A stretch of DNA of 64,000 nucleotides from Phoronis australis (taxonomy: Eukaryota; Phoronida; Phoronidae): contig NMRA01000442.1 of the NCBI GenBank assembly GCA_002633005.1, positions 304,320-368,319 on the forward strand, written 5' to 3'. The notes under the pieces were generated by a model. That model was not told the origin of the DNA. It saw nothing but the letters and a program-made list of their open reading frames with translations, and did not search any database. The translations under genes were made by a program, and so were the position numbers. Positions 42,101 through 54,100 of this stretch are shown piece after piece (position 1 is the stretch's first letter; every line of letters starts with the position of its first letter).

Positions 42101-45100
42101 TTCTGCTATCTCTTTATACTATTTCTGCTATTGTTAGTACTATTTCTGCTATTGCTTACTACTATTTCTACTATTGCTTAATACTATTTCTGCTATTGCT
42201 TAGTACTATTTCTGCTATTGCTTAATACTATTTCTGCTATTGCTTAATACTATTTCTGCTATTGCTTAGTACTATTTCGGCTATTGCTCAGTACTGTTTT
42301 GACTATTATTTAGTACTGCTTCGACTATTCCCTAGAACTATTTTGACAGCTTTTGTTCTCTGTGATTTCTTTCTGTTTTACAATTTTGCCACAGTTTATC
42401 TATGAGTGTACATTTCTCAGCTAGAAATTGCTCTGATGTCAACACCTACACAAAACAAGTTGAACGTAGCCTTATGTTACTATGTAATGCTCAATCTTTG
42501 TCAACAGCTTAAGTAAGCCCTTAGCAAACTGAACAGTAGGATTAGAGTATCTTATCACATGATCTTCGTACCTGACTATGGCATCCATCAGGTACGACTG
42601 TAACTCAGGCTCGCAGGCGTCGCTCCACACCTCTGGAACAGTCGTGTGGAAGACGTGGTCGCCGCTCTGGCCGTGCTTGTTGTCGTGGCAACTGGCACAG
42701 TAACGGACCGGCCTATTGCGATTGGTCACCGCACACTGCATGGAGAAGCACGTGACCACGGCCTGGCTATTGGATGACGAACAGTTCTGCGGAGACACGG
42801 GACAAAATCAATGTTGTGAGATCATGAAACTAGTACTTATGCACACTTGTTCATTCAGAACAAAATAAACACATGGCAGTGATTGACATTCACAACTTTT
42901 ATTAACAGATCTTTCTTATACGCTGACTAACGTTACACCCATAATCTACCAAACACAAAACAGTTTGCTAAATGATAATGTATTGAAACTGTCGCAAAGT
43001 TGAGCAATGTTTAAAAATTAGCACATTTCATCTTCAGACGTGAAATGGATAGAACAGGGACTGGGGTCTAAGTTTTTTTACTCAAACTCAAAATTGCTTT
43101 TTTGGCATTTTCCGTTTTAATGTACGAACCCAAGAAGAGAGTCCAATATTTTGTGCTTAATTACCTTATGGTTAATATGCAAAAGAGTTTCTAGTTCAAA
43201 CTTGCTCTTAGCTACCCCTGGATTCAAGCTACAAACTAGTAAAAACTCTCATGATCTTTAGTGCACACTGTAGATTTAACATTCAGCCTCGAATTTGTAA
43301 GTTCAAAAGACCACCAAATGCAACAGGGATGAGACAGTCACACACACAGACTCTTGAGTTCACACAAAAGTGGAACGGAAATACCAAAATCTTAATTTTG
43401 AGTACCAAGATTAGACCCCAGGCTTTGGAATAAAAATAGTGCCTCTCAATCACGTCTTGTACTAAGTGAATTTTGTCTGAATGAAAGGACGCCTCTCAAT
43501 TACACACACTCATTTTTCTAACATAATAAACATGTCTATTCTATCAAACAAAATCAGGGGAGCATTCAATGATGCTAGTGTCTCTCTAGAAAAGCAACAT
43601 CTCGTGAGATATCGCCATGTATTTTAAATGAGAGCACGTGAGTTTGGTTAAATTGTTCTCGCCCCGAGACAAGTATTGAACTCTACCCAGGTCTTCCACA
43701 GTTATTGAACTCTACCCACGGCAGGTCTTCTACAGTTATTGAACTCTACCCAGGTCTTCTACAGTTATTGAACTCTACCCAGGTCTTCTACAGTTATTGA
43801 ACTCTACCCAGGTCTTCTACAGTGATTTTAGGAATGTGTGGCTCAGTTTGTGAGCGATAAAATTTTGTGACATCATAAAAGAAACACTATTTGAGTGTAG
43901 AATGACTAGAAAAGCAATAAGTGAAAGGCTTTGGTCAATTCTTTTAAGATTATGCAGGACCTTATCAGCAAGTTTGTCCATGTAGCCAAATTTCTAGAAA
44001 ACTATACAAATCAGTTCAGTAAAAGTATGAATTTTCTGAAAGAAGAAAGCCCTGGTTGGACTAAGAATATTAGCTTTATTCCGATCTTATCTGCCACTGA
44101 TTGGGTCACATAACTCTGGCCAAAGACAATAACTTCAAGAAGTCTATCTCCACCAACAATAATCTTAAAAATGCGTATTTTGGCCGTAAAAACAACATTG
44201 TCCCTATAATGCTCCGTCACCACACGGAAGTGTAAACAGATGAAACACGCTGGTTTTCCAAAACAATTTAGAGCTCGCAAGATACGACATTTCACCTTAT
44301 TTTCGCAGACCAGTGACACATGATCCATAGGTAGAAGTGTGTCAATTAAGTCACCCGCATGGTCCCGTCGCAAAATGTCGTAGCAGTCGACGCAGATGTA
44401 GACAGGTGGAGGTCTTCCGCAACATTCAATAGCCAGTTCAGGATGGAGACAGATCTAGACATAAACGATTATGAACGAGTAGTGTTGACAAATACTGGAA
44501 TATTTTGAACAGTGACCAATAGTAAAAGCGCTTTTGCCTAGTAAGCAACCACAACAATTAGACATGAAGGCTACCAGCAGGCTTTCATAGTCTGAGGACA
44601 AATGCGAGAGGTAAGGCAAACAGACTTGATAATCAACAAAATAAGCAATGTAAATCTGAACATTGGCTTTCCCGCCATATTTCGAATTATAGCAATNTCC
44701 AAAACAATTTAGAGCTCGCAAGATACGACATTTCACCTTATTTTCGCAGACCAGTGACACATGATCCATAGGTAGAAGTGTGTCAATTAAGTCACCCGCA
44801 TGGTCCCGTCGCAAAATGTCGTAGCAGTCGACGCAGATGTAGACAGGTGGAGGTCTTCCGCAACATTCAATAGCCAGTTCAGGATGGAGACAGATCTAGA
44901 CATAAACGATTATGAATGAGTAGTGTCGATAAATACTGGAATATTTTGAGCAGTGACCAATAGTAAAAGCGCTTTTGCCTAGTAAGCAACCGCAAAAACA
45001 ATTAGACATGAAGGCTACCAGCAGGCTTTCATAGTCTGAGGATAAATGCGAGAGGTAAGGCAAACAGACTTGATAATCAACAAAATAAGCAATGTAAATC

Positions 45101-48100
45101 TGAACATTGGCTTTCCCGCCATATTTCGAATTATAGCAATTCAGCCTGAGGAACTGAGGGACAGGGTGACATGGTATCAGTCTGCTCCAAAACACATCAT
45201 TTAAAATACTGATATACTGGATAGCTGGGAAGAATTAGACAAGGATCAAGAGTCAGATATTTAGCAGACTTGTGATGATTTGTTACACAAGATGCACTTT
45301 TTATAAAATAACAATGACCATTAAAAAAAAACGATTTTAACCCAGTAAAAGTATATTTTCTGAATCACAGTAGAAAGCTTGACGTAGATACTGATTTTTG
45401 ACTAAATACCAACTCTCATTAATTGGGCCACATGACCACGTCTTTTTAATAAAATTTAGCAAAAAATGAAAATAAGATACATCCAAATCAAAGCAATGGT
45501 TAAGCATCAATAACATAACTAAACTCCATTTTGCACAAATGTTCAAGATGAAATCTCAAAAAACGATATTTTAGAGAACCGTGCTTAAAGCATTGTATCA
45601 GAAATTTTCATTTGAATCTGATCAGCCATATTTAAGATATGACATTCCAAAGATTGCCAAATTTAGACATTTCTCTCAGGCCCTACATAACCTCAAACTT
45701 TTGCAGCAGAGAAATACAAGTCACCTTTTTGGCATTGGTCCGTCTCGCATTGATGCAGTTATTCCTTTGACAAAGTGGAGGTTGCCAAGCTGTAATAAAT
45801 ACCCAGAATATCAAATTACAAAGCCTCGGCACTGCTTGTTGAAACTGGTGCTTTTCTGGATGTTGATTTAATCGAATGCAATGCAAATCACAAATAAGCC
45901 ACTTCTAGCCAAAAACCATATGACATCATGCAGTTAATACTCCCAAGCTCTACAAAAATGTGCACTTGGCATTTGATAGAAAAAAAAACCGCTGTCACCA
46001 ACAGATGCTATCAAATGAGGCCAAAGCAACAAAGACTAAATGCAATTACGGTAATATGGAATTTCTGGTAGAACCACTAAGAGCACCTGGGTGTATACAG
46101 TGATCAGTGAGGTGTATATTCATGTAAAACTGCAACCAATCAAAAAGTTTGCTCATGTCCTAAGTAATGAATATGGCTAGTCTTCTCTTTATGAGACTGT
46201 TGACTAGATGAAGACAGCCAGACTTCTGTTTATGAGAGTAGTTACTAAATGAAGATGAGCAGTCTTCATTTTATGAGACTGCTAACCTCAGTGAAGACAG
46301 ACAGACTTCTCTTAATAAGACTGGTTACTAAACGAAGACAAGCAGTCTTCTCTTCATGAGACTGCTATCTCAGTGAAAACCACCAGACTTCTCTTTATGA
46401 GACTGGTTACTTAATGAAGACGATCAGTCTTCACTTTGTGAGACTGCTACCTCAGTGAAGACAACCAAACTTCTCTTTATAAGACTGGTTACTAAATGAA
46501 GACAGGCAAGCAGTCTTCACTTGATGAGACTGCTACCTCAGTGAAGACAGCCAAACTTCTCTTTATAAGACTGGTTACTAAATGAAGACAGGTAAACAGT
46601 CTTCACTTTATGAAACTGCTATCTCAAGACGGCCAGATTTCTCTTATGAGAGATGACTCAATGAAGACTGCCAGTTTTCACTGGCCATTGACTCAACACC
46701 GTCAAACATTTATCATGCATACATTAACAACATAGTCATTCACAAATTCACAATAAGACTATCCTGAAGGGTCCATGATCCAGTTGTCAAACATGATAAG
46801 CTTATGTTTGCTTCATAGGAATGAGCATGAGTAATGTGCTGTAATTGGTCCAATCATGTGTCTATCAATCTGCCAGTTTGCAGTCACATCTCCAAGTACA
46901 TAGGAATCAGTTTTGGGACAAAAGATGGCAGACACGGGAATTTATTTAGTCAACTTACTCAACAAAAATGATATTTAAGAAAATGTTTAGCTTTTGTTGA
47001 CATGGCTTGTACAGTATAGCTGAGAAAAAAACAACATCAGGTTATACTGCATTTTTCGGAACTATTTTGCTCCACTAAATTTTTACCGTAATTCTCAAAT
47101 CAATTATGTTGTTAACTGGAAAAAAACGGTTACAAAACTTCAGGATGTCAGATCAGTCATTGCAACTACCACTGAGCTATTGCTGATCACAGAGCAGGCA
47201 AGTGCAGGTAAAACAAAATTACTGCAATCCTCACTGTGGGTGTCCTCTACTAACAAAATGGCTGCCAAAATACAACATGGCTGCCAACACTACAAAAAGA
47301 CAACTTATCTAAACGAGCACAGCATGCATTCACATAACCATGCAATGCAACTTTCAGCTAAATGCAAAGAAATATAAATCGCAAAACTGCTGGAAGCTCT
47401 TTTTCCAGACGTTTTGTAATTGTTCAAATTTAGAAATTCATCTCGATCAATAACATCTGCCACCCTCAACTTTCAACTATTTCAACTTTATGGACTGGGT
47501 CTACTTTTAATCTATACCACATGAATATCCTAGAATCTGCTATTTCAAATTCACTCCATAGTACACTAAATCGATACACTCAAGACAAACTTCAGTCACT
47601 AATATTATGTCTAACACAATAGTCAACACCTCATTGCTCAAAACAACAAACAAACAAAGAATACAGAAGGTCACCAGAAAGAAACGTGAAAAACCAAGTC
47701 ACAAACCTGGTTCACCAACAGGACTGTGAACCATGTCAATCACAAACAACGGAAAAAGTTTGTAACTGACAAAAATTGACCAAATTGCCAGGATTGTGAC
47801 TTGCGAATGAAGAGGCCAGTGTAAATTTCAAAATAATGCCATTTATTTCCATACATTCCTTTTGCGGCTCAGTACAAAGCCCAACACATACTAGTTTCTA
47901 TTTTGAACTAAACCCTTGTGCTCATGAATCAATACAAAATAGGCGTGACATCAAAAGGGCATCAAGTCCAAATTTTGTCTCAGCATGGCAATCTTGAAAT
48001 AAACAGATTAAGACTTAAAAAAACTCTTCTCAAAAGTTTCCTTGCCATGAAAGCGAACTGGTTTCCACCTTAAAATGAGGTCACCAACGATTGATAAACT

Positions 48101-51100
48101 GCTATAATCTTTTAGAAAAGTTGGCTAGACCCTCAACAGTCTGTTTGGTGATGGGAATTGTTTTTATCACGCTACATTGTGTGGTTGTTTAATCTGAATT
48201 CTGGCTTGAACTTCAGGTGTTGAATATAGACAAAACGTCACTTTAAATATAGGGCTAATTTAGTGAACATACGGAGAAAACATCCCTTTAAATCTCACAT
48301 AAATTTAGGAACAGACAAAATGTCCTTTAAATCTTGGGCAAATTTGATAAATATAGAGGAAACGGCCCTTTATATCATACGACAATTTGTTGAATATAGA
48401 GGAAATGCCCCTTTAAATCTTTCGCCAATTTATTCTCTAGAAAAGCATCAAATGTCTTGAGCAATGTAGTATTGAACTAAATGGCATCATGATGTTGGTA
48501 TTAGTAAGTGGTACAGTGCTGTGCGCGACACTGAACATGGAACCTTACCAGTGGCTTTAAATCCTTCATTTAACAGAAATCATTGCACTAATTAATGAAA
48601 AAGGCCTATGACCAATACACCACACAAATCAACAATTATTTAATATTTCTTTTAACCACTTAACAAACAAGAGCAATTGACCTATCACAAGCTCCGCCCC
48701 CTTGCATAATGTCGACCAACAAACAATAAGTTTTACCCGCCAACGTGTTCTTTGTCGGGTAAAAAAGCGGCTTGGAAACAAAGGCGTGTCAATAATGCTG
48801 CATTCTAAATGTTCAGTTAAGTCGTCCCTCAAAATCCTGGTGATAGGTCATTTCAGAGCGTTGATATGCGTACACTGCGTACATCGCATGTATCACAGAT
48901 AAAGGGATAATTACTTTTTCAAAATGTTCACACAAAAGGGAGCAATGCTAGTAAACTTAAAAGTGTCTAAAGGGTGCATATCAAGTCAGCAATGGTCTTT
49001 TCAAGAGGAACACACCTGCCAAGATCATAATAAAACTTAAACTGCCACTAGGGGCTCAGTGATAGTGAGGTACATCCAAAAGTCCTCGTTATCCATTGTC
49101 ACGTCCATAGAAATACACGCTTGCAAAATGTCACAAAGATCCTGCTGTAGTTTAGGAGAAACAGTAATGGATGAGAACAAAGTAAACTGACACTAGAGAG
49201 TGCCACAGTAGTTAAAAAAAATCATTGCCAGCCAGGCTCTTAGCAGTAGCAACACATTTGACAAATGAATTTTCATAACAGTTCTTAAAGTGATTGATAC
49301 CAAAATAAAAATAATAAAAATGGCTTCTAGGAGGCGTGCACAATGACAAATCTGTCTGAAAACGAGAAGGTGTCATCGTCTCTTTAATAGAACCCTATTT
49401 GCCAAATTTCATAAGAATCCTTCAAGCGTTCTTGAGATTTGACCTTGAAAATTTATATCAAATGATATTTGGTCAAGCTATTCATACCCTTGTTTAGCTA
49501 TGAATATTGCTTTCTTTTTGGTGAAATTTACAAAAAAATCATGGTCACGTGACCTAATTGACAACACATTGTTTCTACTTTTCAGGAAATATAAGCTTTT
49601 ACAGAGAAATTGAGTTTTTTACTAGATACTTGGCTAAACACAGACTTGTCAAGGTCCTACACAGGCTTAAACTGCTTAAAATGACCAATTTCATATCAAA
49701 ACCCCAAGAAACAACCCCACCAGTCCCCGATCTGCTATCAAATTAGAACACCTGGAAACACTATCAGACGATAAGTTAATTAGCTGATCTCCAATTATGA
49801 GCATTTATAGGTTAAAACATACTAACTAAAATCAGGACAACCAGTCACAGCACTAGCTACCCTCCCTAATTCTGTTTAGTGTGAACAGTCGTCTGATATT
49901 GCTGCTCATTTTCCAGTGGTTTACGGTGTAATAAAGAACGGCAAGGCATTGGGTTTGTGAATGTTTGACAACTTCGTGTTCAATCACGCTGTGACTCTTT
50001 TTTGTGGAGCTAAGACACTTTCAATTGAAGCCGTTTTTCTTCTATTTTCTCATTTTGGGATATTGATTTCACAGTGCTATAAAGGAAGGTAAGACGATGC
50101 TGACAATGCTGTCACTAGTCAAAACTGCAAATGGTGGTCTTAAGGACTTCTATGTTTTAGTAACACAAACAAGTTTTAGAATCCACCACCAGTGAAGTAT
50201 TGAAATTTGCAGAATGAGAAAGTATAGAGCACACAAGAAACAGTGAATACCTGTTATAAAAGAGATGGAAAATAAAAAGTGCATTTAAGTCATACTGATA
50301 GTATTGTTAAAACTGGTAGCGGCATTTTTAACACTTATCCCGAAACTTAGTAAAGAGCTAAGACAAAGAACCCAATCTCTCCAAAACAGTAAGTGAAAAG
50401 TATTTAAAATTCCAGCGAAATTGTAATTTTTCCACTAACTAAAACCAAATAGACTGTTGGTCACAGAGTGGGTTATTAAACCAAAGAATAATTCAGCATT
50501 GAATTAAGCACACAAACATTGCGTTACGAGATTTGAATTGAATTGCAAAGTTACCAATAAAATTTAATCAAAGTTCTACAGTGCGCAAAACTAGTATCAC
50601 CATTACACTGGAACACGTGTGTGTTATGAATGAAGAATGATGTTTTGTTTTGATTTTGCATGCGCCTCAGAAAATAAACCAAGGTCAGAAGAAAGCAGAG
50701 TCAATACAGTCTTCTAGTTTCTGCAATACAAAATAATTAATACTAATAAAGTTGAGGTGTTTTTGAGGAGCTTGATATCAACTAGGTGGTGCTATGGCAA
50801 AATCTCACCAATTTGGGACACAACATGGAGGACAAGTGAAATTTTATTTTCTCATTTAATCATAAAAGACATGCAACATCACATTAATGTTTTACCAAGT
50901 TCAAATTCTACACCACCAGGAACTATTTTTAAAAATTGTGGGCATTCACAACAATTTTAGACCTTGAAAAACGAAAAAGGATAATTATGGCAGCTATTTT
51001 TGTCTGAAATTGGCGGTGAGATTTTACCGGTTGTAAATTGACTCTCCTTCATGTAGAAATGCATGCATCCAGGCCTGTGTTTGATAAACAACTTAATTCC

Positions 51101-54100
51101 ATTCTTAATCTTTTCAGATGATGGAAAGAGGGTTCTTGTTAATTAGCGCCACCTGGTGAATATCAAGTAGCCTATTGCTACCATCTTAAATTTAATTTAT
51201 CTCAGTTTAAAGCTGACAATTTTTGGACAGCAAAATTGTGGTCAATAAAACTCTGATGCCACAAGTTCAGTTCCTTGACAACATAAAAAGCCTCCCCTTC
51301 CAGTGCCAAATATAAGGAAAACTTTGCTGATTTTTACTAGATTTTCTTGCAACATCTCCAAAACAGTTAGCAAATGCTGAAATCTTGGTGTGACCTTTAA
51401 GTGACAGAGAACACCCCATTGTGACTATCTCGAATGAGGTAAGAGCATGTAACAGGCATCAGATGCCAGCTCTTATCCCATTGTACATGGTACGTGGTAT
51501 TCATTGCAACTTTGACACCGGAGGTGGCTTCTTTTCGTTGACAAAGAACTGAATGTATGACACCTGTTACAAACAAATTTATTTTGTAAACTACACAAAA
51601 ATGTTTGTATAATACCATTCTAAAATTAAGTAAACAGAGACTTTGCAAATCTCGCTGTTACAGATAAGCAATTTTTCATTAGTCACGTGACCTTCCACCG
51701 TGCAAAGAGTGTGTTATAAAAACGTCACAGTTTGATGCTAGTATACTCGGGTAAGTTACAGAAAACCTGTGAAATATTGTTAACCGTGTTAACGAGACAG
51801 ATTGAGAGAAAGAGCATCACTTTTACCGTCAAAATCTCTTCTTGGATGAAAAGCTGGTCCTGAAATTTTAAGTCTACCAATGACACGATGTTAAAGCCAG
51901 TGACCTCTGTGGTTCATAACTACATGAATAAAGGGGTAAAAGTAACCAAACAAGTGCCACTTGCCACTTTCATTGATGACACAATATTGGAATGTCACTC
52001 GACCAAACCCTAATGCGTGTTGAGAAAGCAACTGGTGCCAAACCACCAAGAATTCTTAGACTGCAAGGCTTGATTCCCTCTTCAAGAGCAGCCAATCAAC
52101 TGGCAAAAGTCATCCAATTAAATTACGCGCCCGAAGTCCTCACTGGGAACAAATAAAATGTTTTTCCGCGAGTACTCGAGCTGAAAATGAGCATGATATC
52201 AAGTACACGACAGAAATATTTGTACAAAATTACGATGATGGTGTAAGACAAAATTTGAGGAACCGTGGCACAATATGACTCATTGCTGTGGTTAGTCTGC
52301 AGGTGAATTCTGCTGGCACTCGGCTGCCATGAAGGGGAATTTTGCCTACGCTCAGGGAATTACGTCTTATTCTGTCTTATTTTTGGTTAGCACTGCATGG
52401 AGGAATGAAGGGGAATTCTACATGTGCGCAGACGTTATGGCAGGAAATAAATTAGTTTTGGCGTGCACAGCTCTTCTGCCAATCAAACATTTTGTTCATC
52501 ATCTGCTACACAGTTGGGAACTTCACATATTGTGGGTACGTTTTCCACACATACGTGTAGGCAGCAAACACACCTGCCATTTGAAAACTTAATGCCACAA
52601 AGTATTTGTGGCGAGTAATTCACAAATGGTGTTCAAAATCAAAAACAACACGACAGAAACACTTTAGATTTAATCTAGTAAACGACCTTCAGGAAAATTA
52701 TAGATGGCTAGCATTAAATAACTTTTTGTTTTTAATAATTTTTTACCAACTATTGAGGTTAAATGTACAGCGCAAGCATTCTAAGCTCAGTGGAAAATCA
52801 GATTTCATGACGGTATAAGAGAGCAAGACAGACGTTGACACAAATTCATTAGTCTTGTAATCCAAAAAATTTAAACAATTAGAAAATCCCAGTCATGCTT
52901 CAAAACCAATTATTGGCATGCCTCAGTCAACAAAGCAAAAACTATTAAGTGAACTATACATCGCCATGGTGACTGCAAACACGTGTATTCTGTCAAACGT
53001 TAACAGTTATCTTACAATCTGCACTCGCTTCAATTTCAACAGCAGTTCAGACACAATAAATTGAAAAATTATCACGAGCCTGATCAAAGAATAATATTAA
53101 GAACAGCAACATCAACATACCAACGTACCACTAGATCACCAAGGAAACATTACCTAGGTACTTGTAGTGCATTCCGCGTCGGTCGGACAGCGACGGGTTC
53201 AGTTGAGGCCAATAGTGGAACAGTAGGGTAGCGGCAGGCACCCTACAGGCAGGGGGTCCGTAGGCAATCACCTGTAGCAGGTCCTTGATCGTGTCGCGTT
53301 TCATGCTCATGAGACACTCTAGTAATTGGCTGTGAAACTCTGTTAGAACAGAAAGTGAGAGCGACCGTCATATTTATGCTAAACAGAGGGTAAAGAAACG
53401 ATACTTGGATGAGCACATCATGAAAACATCTTTTGGGGTGCTCATAGTGCCATGCTCATATGAAGAATTTTTTACATACGTGAGGGCAAGACTAGAGTGT
53501 AAATCACCAAGAAACATTACAATGATACATACTGTAATGTTTCTTGGAGATTTGTCTTGCTCTTAGAAGGATTAACAAATATACCAGGAGTTTGAGCAAG
53601 TGTCGATTACAACTGTAAATAGACACCACTGTTGTAAATTTACCAAATTCTGCTTACAAGAAGGGTGGTAAATATCACACATTTTGAGGACCACTGAACA
53701 AACTGGTTCTCAAAGTGACTATTGCATGGAGGGCTGTGGCTGCTGCCAAACACTGTACACACTGTCAGATATATCTTATGTAAATTTTAAGCCGGCACAG
53801 AAATACAGATCACAAACATTTTAAGTCTGGTCTGCATGCCAGCTATTGGCCACACCACATGACCTAATGAACATAAGTTTGAAAAGATTTCTCCCCTTAA
53901 CCGAGACTCGACTCCGGGATTTTATGGGTAGAAGGCCCCCTGCTAAGTCTGATTGGATTTCTGTGTTTGACCGGTGGTCCTGATGGCTCAGTGGCTAGAG
54001 CATTTACATTGCCACTACGGGGCACCACAGTAGTCGTACCAGTCAGAAAATCAATGTCAGTACTGTTCTTGACAACAGATAAACAGCCAAGTTTCTTAAT

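Larger units (their letters stand above)
45225..53153. other. Intron w5-w6 (7.9 kb, the longest)
   Basis: No coding block recognised. Holds family A repeats (45330-45720, 49430-49680), a tandem array with self-complementary units (46170-46690), a roughly 50-bp tandem repeat (48240-48440), MITE copy 1 (48678-48850) and part of repeat family C (48970-49440). 50000-53150 looks like plain AT-rich intron. Confidence 0.6.

Noticed and set aside
41895-42345. CRISPR-like array
   Set aside because: Repeats are contiguous without spacers, in an animal intron. Simple minisatellite; the same applies to the other arrays.
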